Made by a program: the position numbers and the translations under genes. DNA of 64,000 nt from Arcticimaribacter sp965277835 (GTDB lineage: Bacteria > Bacteroidota > Bacteroidia > Flavobacteriales > Flavobacteriaceae), in the NCBI GenBank assembly GCA_965277835.1, contig OZ255841.1, positions 744,001-808,000 on the forward strand, written 5' to 3'. Below the pieces are notes generated by a model, which worked only from the letters and a program-made list of their open reading frames with translations, ran no database searches and was not told where the DNA came from. Below, piece by piece: positions 1 through 7,862 of the stretch. Position 1 is the stretch's first letter. Every line of letters starts with the position of its first letter.

Positions 1-582
1 GAGGTTGTTGCCTCTACTTTTGATGAACCAGCAGACCGTCATGTAAAAGTGGCTAATATTGTATTAGAAAAAGCAAAACGACTTGTCGAATGTGGACATG
101 ATGTTGTTATTCTCTTAGACTCAATTACCCGATTAGCACGTGCCTATAATACGGTTCAACCTGCTTCAGGGAAAATATTAAGTGGTGGTGTTGATGCAAA
201 TGCGCTACACAAACCCAAAAGATTTTTTGGTGCCGCTCGTAATATTGAAAATGGAGGCTCATTATCTATTATAGCGACTGCGCTCACAGAAACAGGCTCT
301 AAAATGGATGAGGTGATTTTTGAAGAATTTAAGGGTACTGGAAATATGGAACTTCAGCTAGATCGAAAAATATCGAACCGAAGAATTTTCCCTGCTATCG
401 ATCTCATTTCATCTAGTACACGCCGCGATGATATTTTATTAGATGAAAGTACAGTACAACGAATGTGGATAATGCGTAAATATCTTGCGGATATGAACCC
501 TGTTGAGGCTATGGAGTTTATAAACGAGCGCTTTAAGAAAACGCTTAACAATGAGGAGTTTTTAATCTCGATGAACTCGTAG
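1..582 (+). CDS. rho: Transcription termination factor Rho, C-terminal part (5' end outside window)
   Basis: Rho is the hexameric RNA-dependent ATPase that pulls nascent RNA out of stalled transcription complexes. The reading frame is open from base 1, so the N-terminal RNA-binding domain and Walker A motif lie upstream of the window. The visible 193 residues are the end of the RecA-like motor. They include the Walker B region (VVILLDSITRLARAY), the Q/R-loop region around SGGVDANALHKPKRFFGAAR, and the conserved tract ending LDRKISNRRIFPAIDL. The frame stops at TAG 580-582 and is followed by a perfect palindrome. Nothing suggests truncation apart from the window edge. Confidence 0.97.
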   Translation, partial: EVVASTFDEPADRHVKVANIVLEKAKRLVECGHDVVILLDSITRLARAYNTVQPASGKILSGGVDANALHKPKRFFGAARNIENGGSLSIIATALTETGSKMDEVIFEEFKGTGNMELQLDRKISNRRIFPAIDLISSSTRRDDILLDESTVQRMWIMRKYLADMNPVEAMEFINERFKKTLNNEEFLISMNS

Positions 583-616
583 GTTTATCTATCTCCTATT
601 ATTTTCCTCGTAAACG

Positions 617-648
617 CACAATTTCTTCTTTTAAAAGAAGAAATTGTG
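617..648. terminator. 32-bp perfect palindrome downstream of rho
   Basis: Bases 617-632 are the exact reverse complement of 633-648 (arm CACAATTTCTTCTTTT). It lies 34 bp after the rho stop codon and between convergent rho and rpsT. There is no long T-run after it, so it may act as a bidirectional terminator, an RNA 3'-end stabiliser or a protein site. Only the symmetry is certain. Confidence 0.5.
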
Positions 649-680
649 ACTTAATTTATTGTTGTTTATCGGCTTAGTTC

Positions 681-712
681 TTTATAACTCTACTATTTAG
701 TAAAGTTATAAA
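681..712 (-). terminator. Stem-loop just downstream of rpsT
   Basis: Arms TTTATAACT (681-689) and AGTTATAAA (704-712) pair perfectly. An inner 4-bp stem (TACT/AGTA) follows after one mismatch. The hairpin starts 1 bp past the rpsT stop codon on the minus strand. No clear poly-U tail follows, so the terminator call is moderate. Confidence 0.45.
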
Positions 713-713
713 A

Positions 714-965
714 CTATAAAGCTGCTACGTGCTTAGTCAGCTTTGACTTTAAGTTTGCTGCTTTATTTGCGTGGATAATATTCTTTTTCGAAAGTTTATC
801 TAACATAGAAGTAACGCTCCTTAATAGAGTGTCTGCCTCTGTACGGTCAGTAAGTTGTCTTAACTTTTTGACTGCGTTCCGTGTTGTTTTGTGTTGAAAA
901 CGATTCCGTAAACGCTTTTTCTCGTTAGATCTAATTCTCTTTAATGCAGATTTATGGTTTGCCAT
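714..965 (-). CDS. rpsT: 30S ribosomal protein S20
   Basis: S20 is a primary 16S rRNA-binding protein of the small subunit. The 83-residue product is of normal family length and very basic. It starts MANHKSALKRIRSNEKKRLR and is rich in Lys, Arg and Ala throughout, as expected for the three-helix S20 bundle; the conserved NKAANLKSKLTKHV segment closes the protein. The start is ATG with only an A/T-rich leader and no Shine-Dalgarno. It begins 20 bp downstream of tRNA-Glu on the same strand with no obvious promoter between, so co-transcription with the tRNA is likely (inference). Confidence 0.96.
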   Translation of the reverse strand: MANHKSALKRIRSNEKKRLRNRFQHKTTRNAVKKLRQLTDRTEADTLLRSVTSMLDKLSKKNIIHANKAANLKSKLTKHVAAL

Positions 966-985
966 TTAAAATATTTTTAATCTTG

Positions 986-1057
986 TAGCCCGTAGGGGAG
1001 TCGAACCCCTCTTTCCAGGATGAAAACCTGATGTCCTAACCGATAGACGAACGGGCC
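986..1057 (-). tRNA. tRNA-Glu (anticodon TTC)
   Basis: The minus strand folds as a standard 72-nt cloverleaf. The acceptor stem GGCCCGT pairs with ACGGGCT, including one G-T pair. The anticodon loop is read from GGTTTTCATCC with anticodon TTC. The T arm contains GGGGTTCGACTCCCC and the discriminator base is A. CCA is not encoded. rpsT follows 20 bp downstream. Confidence 0.96.
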
Positions 1058-1071
1058 ATTTTTTATGGTCG

Positions 1072-1102
1072 CAAATTTAAAACGAAAATAAATACTCTGC
1101 AA
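1072..1102 (-). promoter_or_regulatory. Bacteroidetes-type promoter for tRNA-Glu/rpsT
   Basis: On the minus strand, TTG (1100-1102) is followed after 20 bp by TAAATTTG (1072-1079), which matches TAnnTTTG. The -7 element ends 14 bp before the tRNA 5' end. Pattern match only; the start site is inferred. Confidence 0.6.
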
Positions 1103-1172
1103 CCCTTTTGTTAAATTTTAATTCCATCTTTAATTATATATATTTTGAGCGAAAATAATTTGCTATGCCTTA

Positions 1173-2651
1173 TTAATAGGCAATAGCAAATAGTACCCGC
1201 TGAGTAGATGGTTTTTTTGAGTATATACATTCTCCATTTTCAATAGGAGCATTATAAGGAATACATCGAATTGTAGCTTTAGTAATTCTTTTTATTTCCT
1301 CTTCAGTTTCTGAAGTACCATCCCAGTGAGCAGAAACAAAGCCACCTTTATTATTAATGATTTCTTTAAATGTGTCAAAGTCATTTACCTCTGTTATATG
1401 TTCTTCTCTAAATCGAATGGCTTTATCGAAAAGCTTTTTTTGAATTTCATTTAATAATCTAGGAATAACATTCGTAACTTCTTCCATTGGTACAAAAGAC
1501 TTGGTCAGCGTATCTCTCCTTGCTAGTTCAACCTGATTCTTTTCTAAATCTTTTGGACCAATAGCAATCCGAATTGGAACTCCTTTTAATTCATAATCAT
1601 TAAACTTAAACCCTGGTTTAATATTATCCCTATTATCATACTTAACACTAACACCCAAATCGAGTAATTCTTGTTTAATTTTTTCTGCAACTTCGCTTAT
1701 TGCTCTAAACTCTTCTTCTTGTTTATATATAGGAATAATAACTACTTGAATAGGAGCTAAATTAGGAGGTAGCACTAAACCATTATCATCGGAATGTGTC
1801 ATGATGAGTGCTCCCATTAAACGCGTTGAAACACCCCAAGATGTCGCCCAAACATGGTCAAGTTTTCCTTCTTTGTTAGCAAATTTCACGTCAAAAGCTT
1901 TAGCGAAATTTTGTCCTAAAAAATGAGATGTTCCCGCTTGAAGTGCTTTTCCATCTTGCATCAAAGCCTCTATACAATATGTTTGTTCTGCCCCAGCAAA
2001 ACGCTCACTTTCAGACTTCACTCCTTTGATAACTGGAATTGCCATAAAATTCTCTACAAAATTGGCGTATATATCATTAATTAATAAAGTCTCTTCTAAT
2101 GCTTCTTGTTTTGTAGCGTGAGCGGTATGCCCCTCTTGCCATAAAAATTCTGATGTTCTAAGAAATAAACGTGTTCTCATTTCCCATCGAACAACGTTAG
2201 CCCATTGGTTTATTAGTATAGGTAAATCTCTATAAGATTGAATCCAATTTTTATATGTATTCCAAATAACAGCTTCGCTAGTCGGACGAACTACCAATTC
2301 TTCTTCTAGTTTTGCTTCGGGGTCAACCATCAATTTTCCTTTTTCGTCAGGATTGTTTTTTAATCTATAATGGGTAACAACAGCACATTCTTTTGCAAAA
2401 CCTTCAGCATTTTTTTCTTCTGCTTCAAAAAGGCTCTTGGGTACAAAAAGAGGGAAATATGCATTCTGATGTCCCGTATCTTTAAGTTTTTTATCTAGCT
2501 CTGCTTGCATTTTTTCCCAGATAGCATAACCATAAGGTTTAATAATCATACAACCTCTAACAGCAGAGTTTTCAGCTAAATCAGCTCTAATAACCAGCTC
2601 ATTATACCATTTTGAGTAGTCTTCTGATCTCTTTGTTAATTTCTTTGGCAT
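1173..2651 (-). CDS. proS: Prolyl-tRNA synthetase, archaeal/eukaryotic-like type
   Basis: ProRS charges tRNA-Pro with proline in the cytoplasm. The 492-residue product is the short archaeal/eukaryotic-like form, without the inserted editing domain of E. coli-type ProRS. Class II synthetase features are visible. Motif 2 is in the stretch VRWEMRTRLFLRTSEFLWQE, followed by the GHTAHAT segment, and motif 3 is around TRLMGALIMTHSDDNG. An anticodon-binding domain follows, then a reduced C-terminal domain that ends in Tyr, typical of this class. ATG start. It is divergent from the lipoprotein gene at 2747. Confidence 0.97.
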   Translation of the reverse strand: MPKKLTKRSEDYSKWYNELVIRADLAENSAVRGCMIIKPYGYAIWEKMQAELDKKLKDTGHQNAYFPLFVPKSLFEAEEKNAEGFAKECAVVTHYRLKNNPDEKGKLMVDPEAKLEEELVVRPTSEAVIWNTYKNWIQSYRDLPILINQWANVVRWEMRTRLFLRTSEFLWQEGHTAHATKQEALEETLLINDIYANFVENFMAIPVIKGVKSESERFAGAEQTYCIEALMQDGKALQAGTSHFLGQNFAKAFDVKFANKEGKLDHVWATSWGVSTRLMGALIMTHSDDNGLVLPPNLAPIQVVIIPIYKQEEEFRAISEVAEKIKQELLDLGVSVKYDNRDNIKPGFKFNDYELKGVPIRIAIGPKDLEKNQVELARRDTLTKSFVPMEEVTNVIPRLLNEIQKKLFDKAIRFREEHITEVNDFDTFKEIINNKGGFVSAHWDGTSETEEEIKRITKATIRCIPYNAPIENGECIYSKKPSTQRVLFAIAY

Positions 2652-2690
2652 TACTTTGGCATAAATTTTGAATACTATATAATCGAATCA

Positions 2691-2722
2691 TTTGTTATGA
2701 CAAAATTAACTATTTACTTTTG
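2691..2722 (+). promoter_or_regulatory. Promoter for lipoprotein gene 2747-3820
   Basis: TTTG (2691-2694), a 20-bp spacer and TACTTTTG (2715-2722) match the Bacteroidetes -33/-7 pattern. They lie 24 bp before the ATG. A minus-strand -7 match, TAATTTTG (2701-2708 on the complement), inside the same spacer may serve proS. Confidence 0.6.
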
Positions 2723-2746
2723 TTATAACTACTAAAATCAAGTGTT

Positions 2747-3820
2747 ATGAAAACTTATATCCCCGCTTTAATTTTTAAAACTCTGTTTCTTAGTTTTTTA
2801 TCTTTAGCTTTTATTTCCTGTGGAGGTTTTCAAATCACTAGTTATAATTATCCTCAAGACCCTATTTATAGTTCTAGCTTAGCTGACAACTCTGATCAGC
2901 AGCAAAGACAAATAAATGCTAATAAGACTCAAACTAATACTAATAACACAAATTCTAATGGTTACTCTACTTATTTTAATGAAAAAGCAAAAGAGTATGA
3001 TTGGAGCAATTATCAAGGAAAAGTACATTTTACAGAAGCTGATAATTATACTAGTAATACTAATGAAGTAGAACAACCTAGGGAACAATGGGGAAGTACG
3101 CCTCAAAGCACAAAAGTGTATGTAGTAAACAATGCTGTTGATTATGGTTTTGGGTATTGGGATTATGGTCCATATTCTTATAATCCATATCGTTTTAATA
3201 CTTTTAATAGAAATGGTCTTTTCTTCCAATCAAACTATTGGGATCCATTTGCTTGGAACTGGGGTTACAACAACGGTTCATTCTATTTCGGATATAATAA
3301 TTTTGGGTATTATAACCCATACGGATATTACAACCCATACATAGGGGGTTATGCCTTTAACAATTGGGGGTATTCTCCTTATTGGAACCATCCGAATAAT
3401 AGAATAAGGTCTCCCAAAAACAGAGCATTTACAAATGCTAGAAGAGGGCAAGGTCATACAAGAACTACCAATTCGACAAGCAGAAGAGGCGCAGGAACTT
3501 CTAATGTAAGAAGTACTAATTCTTCTAGGAGAGGTAGTTATACTAATACCGTTGGAAGAGTATATAATACTCAAAATACGCGTTATATTAACTCGCGTTA
3601 TTCTACAAATAATAGCGCACGTTCGACAAGCCAACCACAAACTGTTAACAGAACCTATAATAATTATAATTCCTCGTCTAATGGTAGGAGTACTACTCGA
3701 AGTAGTAGCAATAATAATATTCGGCGTAGTAGTAGCGGGAATACTACCCGAAGTAGCAGCAGTAGTGGGCGGAGAAGTAGCAGCGGCTCTCGTTCATCAA
3801 GCCCCAGTCGAAGGAACTAA
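2747..3820 (+). CDS. Putative lipoprotein with N-, Y/W/G- and S/R-rich low-complexity regions
   Basis: I do not recognise a domain in this 357-residue protein. Residues 1-24 form a signal peptide and Cys25 sits in a lipobox (AFISCGG), so it is probably a lipoprotein. Three compositional zones follow. Residues ~35-75 are rich in N, Q and T. Residues ~130-215 are packed with Tyr, Trp, Phe, Gly and Asn in short repeats such as YYNPYGYYNPY. Residues ~220-357 are Ser/Arg/Asn-rich and strongly basic (for example RRSSSGNTTRSSSSSG). It lies 32 bp upstream of the OMPP1 barrel gene, so the two may be co-transcribed. A role in the outer envelope or in polymer binding would be a guess. Confidence 0.75.
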   Translation: MKTYIPALIFKTLFLSFLSLAFISCGGFQITSYNYPQDPIYSSSLADNSDQQQRQINANKTQTNTNNTNSNGYSTYFNEKAKEYDWSNYQGKVHFTEADNYTSNTNEVEQPREQWGSTPQSTKVYVVNNAVDYGFGYWDYGPYSYNPYRFNTFNRNGLFFQSNYWDPFAWNWGYNNGSFYFGYNNFGYYNPYGYYNPYIGGYAFNNWGYSPYWNHPNNRIRSPKNRAFTNARRGQGHTRTTNSTSRRGAGTSNVRSTNSSRRGSYTNTVGRVYNTQNTRYINSRYSTNNSARSTSQPQTVNRTYNNYNSSSNGRSTTRSSSNNNIRRSSSGNTTRSSSSSGRRSSSGSRSSSPSRRN

Positions 3821-3852
3821 AAACATAATTTATTTACTCTAAATTTTAAGCC

Positions 3853-5352
3853 ATGAAACAATTTCATATAGCCATTCTTTTATTCTTTTTTGCAATCTCT
3901 ATGAGTGCACAAAACCTCCAAGATATACTTCGGTATAGCACGCCTAGTTTATCTGGAACAGCCCGATATATTTCAATGGGTGGAGCTTTTGGAGCCTTAG
4001 GAGGAGACCTAAGCGCATTAAATGACAATCCTGCTGCTAGTTCAGTTTTTGAATTTTCTCAAATGTCAGTGTCTCTACGTGGAATAAGAAATAATAATAG
4101 AAGTACTTATATTGGAACGCCTTTTGAGTCTAATTACAATCATTCTCTATTTGATCAAATTGGATTTACTCTTATTTTTAAAGATGACGAAAGCCCATGG
4201 TCTAAAATTAGTGCTTCTTTCAATTCGCAAAAAGTGTCCGATTTTGAAAATAATTTTATTGCTAAGGGTAACAATAACAATGGTATTGATTCTTATTTCC
4301 TTGGTTTTGCTCAAGGGAATGAATTAAAAGACTTTGAGTTATTAGGCTCCGAAACCGTTTCTGATTTATATATCTTCTTAACCGAAGAAGGCAACGCCGG
4401 AGCAGATGAAGGGCTTTTAGGATACCAATCTTATTTAATAAACCCAAACACTAATAATGCAACAAACACGCAATATTCTAGTGCTGTAGCACCTGGGTCT
4501 GGTGGTTATTACCACGAATATAGCACTAGAACTCGTGGAGGAATAAATAAATATAATTTTAATTTCAGTGCAGTTTATCTAAAAAAACTTCATTTAGGTA
4601 TCAACCTAAACTCGCACACGTTATTATATGAAGAAAGTAAAAACTTTATAGAAAATAACTATTCGAGTACTTCTCCTCTTACTCTTTTTAATTTTGATAA
4701 TGACTTTAAAGCTACAGGAAGAGGATTCTCTTTTCAAATAGGTGGAATTGCCAAAATAAATAAGCACTTAAGATTAGGGGCTAGTTTCGAAAGTCCAACT
4801 TGGTTTAGAGTTCGAGAAGAATTAAGCCAAAGTGTATATAATCAAGGTACTAATGGTTTAGTAAATGTTGACCCCGATGTGGTGAAAGTATATCCCGCTT
4901 ACAGATTCAATACACCATCAAAATATACAGGTAGTTTTGCATATATATTTGGTTTAAAAGGTCTTATTAGTATTGATTATACAATAGTAGATTATAAATC
5001 TGCCAAATTCAATGAACCTAATGATGCTTTTTTGAATAATCAAAATAATATTATTGGACAACAATTAAAAACCGCAGGGGTTTTAAAAGTCGGCGGAGAA
5101 TATCGTTTTGGGAAACTTAGTTTCCGTGCAGGTTATTTAAAACAAGAAGCTTCTTTAATAAACTTTGATAACAGTACTGAAATAAGGAGTGCTGGAGTTG
5201 GAATTAATCTTGATGGGCATATTTTAGACTTTAGTGTTAGTAGGGCTCAAATAAATGGGCAACAAGCTGCTTTTAGTTCTGGACTAACCGATAACATCAA
5301 CCTTAGAACAAATCGATTAAACTTAGGGTTAACATATACGTTAAAGTTTTAA
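3853..5352 (+). CDS. OMPP1/FadL/TodX-family outer membrane transport protein
   Basis: FadL-family barrels carry hydrophobic compounds across the outer membrane. The 499-residue product has a signal peptide (residues 1-19, ending SMSA before Q). Next comes the characteristic N-terminal region, with ARYISMGGAFGALGGDLSAL and then NDNPAA, matching the hatch segment of the family. The rest is amphipathic beta-strand sequence ending in the aromatic-terminated strand NLGLTYTLKF, a typical outer-membrane insertion signal. In Bacteroidetes this subfamily is often labelled hemin receptor; the true ligand cannot be read from sequence. It probably shares a transcript with the preceding lipoprotein. Confidence 0.88.
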   Translation: MKQFHIAILLFFFAISMSAQNLQDILRYSTPSLSGTARYISMGGAFGALGGDLSALNDNPAASSVFEFSQMSVSLRGIRNNNRSTYIGTPFESNYNHSLFDQIGFTLIFKDDESPWSKISASFNSQKVSDFENNFIAKGNNNNGIDSYFLGFAQGNELKDFELLGSETVSDLYIFLTEEGNAGADEGLLGYQSYLINPNTNNATNTQYSSAVAPGSGGYYHEYSTRTRGGINKYNFNFSAVYLKKLHLGINLNSHTLLYEESKNFIENNYSSTSPLTLFNFDNDFKATGRGFSFQIGGIAKINKHLRLGASFESPTWFRVREELSQSVYNQGTNGLVNVDPDVVKVYPAYRFNTPSKYTGSFAYIFGLKGLISIDYTIVDYKSAKFNEPNDAFLNNQNNIIGQQLKTAGVLKVGGEYRFGKLSFRAGYLKQEASLINFDNSTEIRSAGVGINLDGHILDFSVSRAQINGQQAAFSSGLTDNINLRTNRLNLGLTYTLKF

Positions 5353-5379
5353 TTTTCGCATAAGTCAATACATTATCTG

Positions 5380-5411
5380 TTGAAAACATCAATCATAAAT
5401 GCTTATCTTTG
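5380..5411 (+). promoter_or_regulatory. Promoter for folE that decides its start codon
   Basis: TTG (5380-5382), 21 bp, then TATCTTTG (5404-5411) is a good -33/-7 match. Transcription would begin near 5416-5419, so the ATG at 5415 is at or before the transcript 5' end and the ATG at 5436 is the better start. Confidence 0.6.
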
Positions 5412-5435
5412 TAGATGTCTAAGAACACTACAAAA

Positions 5436-6110
5436 ATGAACAATACTATAAAAGGTGCTATTGACCAATATGAAGACGATCATATTTCTAATAGTACCGT
5501 TACCCCTATTCGTCATGATGCTTTTGAATTAAGTAATTCAGAGAAAATTGAATTAATTCAAGAAAAAATTGCCGATATCCTTCAAATCTTAGGATTAGAT
5601 TTAACTGACGATAGCCTAAGAGATACTCCAAAACGAGTTGCTAAAATGTATGTCAATGAAATTTTTAGCGGCCTTAATCCAATCGATAAACCCAAAGCTT
5701 CTACTTTTAATAATAAGTATAAATATGGGGAACTTCTTGTAGAGAAAAACATTACATTATATTCTACCTGTGAACATCATTTACTACCTATAATTGGGAA
5801 AGCTCATGTCGCTTATATTTCTAAAGGATCTGTTGTAGGTTTGTCCAAAATAAATCGTATTGTTCAATACTATGCTCAACGCCCTCAGGTTCAAGAGCGT
5901 CTTACTTTGCAAATTGTAAACGAACTTAAAGAAATTCTTAAAACAGAAGATGTGGCTTGTGTTATTGATGCAAAACATTTATGTGTAAACTCTAGAGGAA
6001 TACAAGACATAAGTAGTAGTACAGTTACTTCTGAATTTGGAGGGGCTTTTAAAAACAAAGATACTAAACGTGAGTTCTTGGATTATATCCAACTCAATAC
6101 AGAATTCTAA
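5436..6110 (+). CDS. folE: GTP cyclohydrolase I
   Basis: FolE converts GTP to 7,8-dihydroneopterin triphosphate, the first step of folate and pterin synthesis. The zinc and active-site motifs are clear: STCEHHLLPIIGKAHVAYI, and DAKHLCVNSRGIQD with the third Zn ligand Cys. The QERLT segment and the C-terminal domain are intact. I place the start at ATG 5436 (224 residues) instead of 5415 (231 residues) because a -7 element ends at 5411 and the earlier ATG would leave no leader. The stop overlaps the cysS ATG by one base (taATG), which indicates translational coupling. Confidence 0.94.
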   Translation: MNNTIKGAIDQYEDDHISNSTVTPIRHDAFELSNSEKIELIQEKIADILQILGLDLTDDSLRDTPKRVAKMYVNEIFSGLNPIDKPKASTFNNKYKYGELLVEKNITLYSTCEHHLLPIIGKAHVAYISKGSVVGLSKINRIVQYYAQRPQVQERLTLQIVNELKEILKTEDVACVIDAKHLCVNSRGIQDISSSTVTSEFGGAFKNKDTKREFLDYIQLNTEF

Positions 6111-7582
6111 TGCAACATCTTTTTGTATATAATTCTTTAAGCGGGAAAAAAGAAAAATTTATTCCCATTACAGAAGACTATGTAGGCATGTATGTCTGTG
6201 GACCTACTGTTTATAGCAACGTTCATTTGGGGAATTGTAGGACTTTTATGTCTTTTGACTTAATATATCGCTACTTAAAACACTTAGGCTATAAAGTTCG
6301 GTATGTTCGAAATATTACAGATGTAGGACATTTAGAAAACGATGCTGACGAAGGAGAAGACCGCATTGCCAAAAAAGCACGGTTAGAAAAAATTGAACCT
6401 ATGGAAATTGTTCAACGATATACCGTTGATTTTCATAAAACATTAGCTAAACTCAATAACCTACCCCCTAGTATTGAACCTGCTGCTACGGGACATATAA
6501 TAGAGCAAATTAAAATAATAGAATCTATTCTCGAAAAAGGTCTTGCGTATGAAATTAATGGATCGGTGTACTTTGATGTTTTAAAATATAATGAAGTATA
6601 TGACTACGGTAAACTAAGTGGTAGAAAAATTGAAGACCTCATTCATAATACCCGAACTTTAGACGGTCAGACTGATAAAAAGAACCCACAAGATTTTGCA
6701 CTATGGAAAAAGGCTGACTCTAGCCATATTATGCGGTGGCCTTCTCCTTGGAGTGATGGCTTCCCAGGATGGCATCTTGAATGTACAGCAATGAGTACTA
6801 AATATCTTGGGAACCATTTTGATATACACGGAGGCGGAATGGATCTTAAATTTCCACACCATGAATGTGAGATTGCTCAAGCCGAGTCAATTTCTAATCA
6901 ATCTCCAGTAAATTATTGGTTACATGCAAATATGCTGACGCTAAACGGTCAAAAAATGGCTAAATCAACCGGAAATAACATTCTACCCGAAGAAATATTT
7001 TCGGGAAATAATACTATGTTTTCAAAAGCGTTTAGCCCTCCTATAGTTAGGTTTTTTCTTTTACAAGCCCATTATCGGAGTATTGTTGACATAAGTGAAG
7101 ATGCTTTACTTGCTTCTGAAAAAGGATTTTTAAGACTTCAAGAAGGCTTAGAGATTCTTATTGCACTTGATACTTCCGAGAAAACAACGGGTTTTGACAT
7201 AGATGCTTGGGAAGAAAAATGTTATGCTGCTATGAATGACGACTTCAACAGTCCTATTCTCATTGCACTTCTTTTCGATGCCATTCGATTTGTTAATGCT
7301 GTTAAAAATAAAAATGCTTCGATAACCAAAGAAGATCAAAAAAAACTGAATGAAAAACTTCATGTTTTCATTGAAGATATTATGGGCGTATGCCTCAAAT
7401 CATCGGATACCCAAACTTCATTAAACACAGCTCTAGAAGGCACTATAAACATGTTAATTGACATTCGAAAAACAGCACGAGATAATAAAGATTTTGATAC
7501 CTCAGACTTTATAAGGGACAAACTTTTAACTTTTGGGATACAGTTAAAAGATGGGAAAGATGGAACAGATTTTAGCATTTAA
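6110..7582 (+). CDS. cysS: Cysteinyl-tRNA synthetase
   Basis: CysRS is a class I synthetase that charges tRNA-Cys. The 490-residue product shows the HIGH-equivalent HLGN at residues 39-42, preceded by the zinc ligand in CGPTVYSN. Further zinc ligands are in GWHLECTAMS and KFPHHECEIAQ. The KMSKS-equivalent loop reads KMAKS. A helical DALR-type anticodon-binding region follows. It starts on the last base of the folE stop codon and precedes yidD by 8 bp, so folE-cysS-yidD is almost surely one transcription unit. Confidence 0.97.
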   Translation: MQHLFVYNSLSGKKEKFIPITEDYVGMYVCGPTVYSNVHLGNCRTFMSFDLIYRYLKHLGYKVRYVRNITDVGHLENDADEGEDRIAKKARLEKIEPMEIVQRYTVDFHKTLAKLNNLPPSIEPAATGHIIEQIKIIESILEKGLAYEINGSVYFDVLKYNEVYDYGKLSGRKIEDLIHNTRTLDGQTDKKNPQDFALWKKADSSHIMRWPSPWSDGFPGWHLECTAMSTKYLGNHFDIHGGGMDLKFPHHECEIAQAESISNQSPVNYWLHANMLTLNGQKMAKSTGNNILPEEIFSGNNTMFSKAFSPPIVRFFLLQAHYRSIVDISEDALLASEKGFLRLQEGLEILIALDTSEKTTGFDIDAWEEKCYAAMNDDFNSPILIALLFDAIRFVNAVKNKNASITKEDQKKLNEKLHVFIEDIMGVCLKSSDTQTSLNTALEGTINMLIDIRKTARDNKDFDTSDFIRDKLLTFGIQLKDGKDGTDFSI

Positions 7583-7590
7583 AAAAACCT

Positions 7591-7812
7591 ATGAAACAAG
7601 TATTGATATTCCCTTTTATTTTACTTATTAAAGGATATCAGTTTTTCATATCCCCATTTATGCCTGCATCATGTAGGTATGTACCAACTTGCTCTCAATT
7701 TGGGTTAGAAGCTTTTAGAAAGCATGGTCTTTTAAAAGGGTTTTATTTAACCTCTAAAAGAATATTAAGTTGCCACCCTAATTCTAAAGGCGGTTTTGAT
7801 CCTGTTCCCTAA
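7591..7812 (+). CDS. yidD: Membrane protein insertion efficiency factor YidD
   Basis: YidD is a small peripheral inner-membrane protein thought to help YidC-dependent insertion. The 73-residue product has the full family pattern: a hydrophobic, amphipathic N terminus (FPFILLIKGYQFFISPF), the CRYVPTCSQFGLEA motif, and the C-terminal CHP...GGFDPVP ending with three family cysteines in all. Normal length. It lies 8 bp after cysS and about 50 bp before lgt. Confidence 0.95.
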   Translation: MKQVLIFPFILLIKGYQFFISPFMPASCRYVPTCSQFGLEAFRKHGLLKGFYLTSKRILSCHPNSKGGFDPVP

Positions 7813-7862
7813 CTCTCTCATTTTTTCATAAAATTTAGGTATTTTTAAACTCAAATATTCAA

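Noticed and set aside
3552..3842. Second plus-strand frame over the lipoprotein gene end
   Set aside because: Low-complexity sequence leaves other frames open; no signal or start support.
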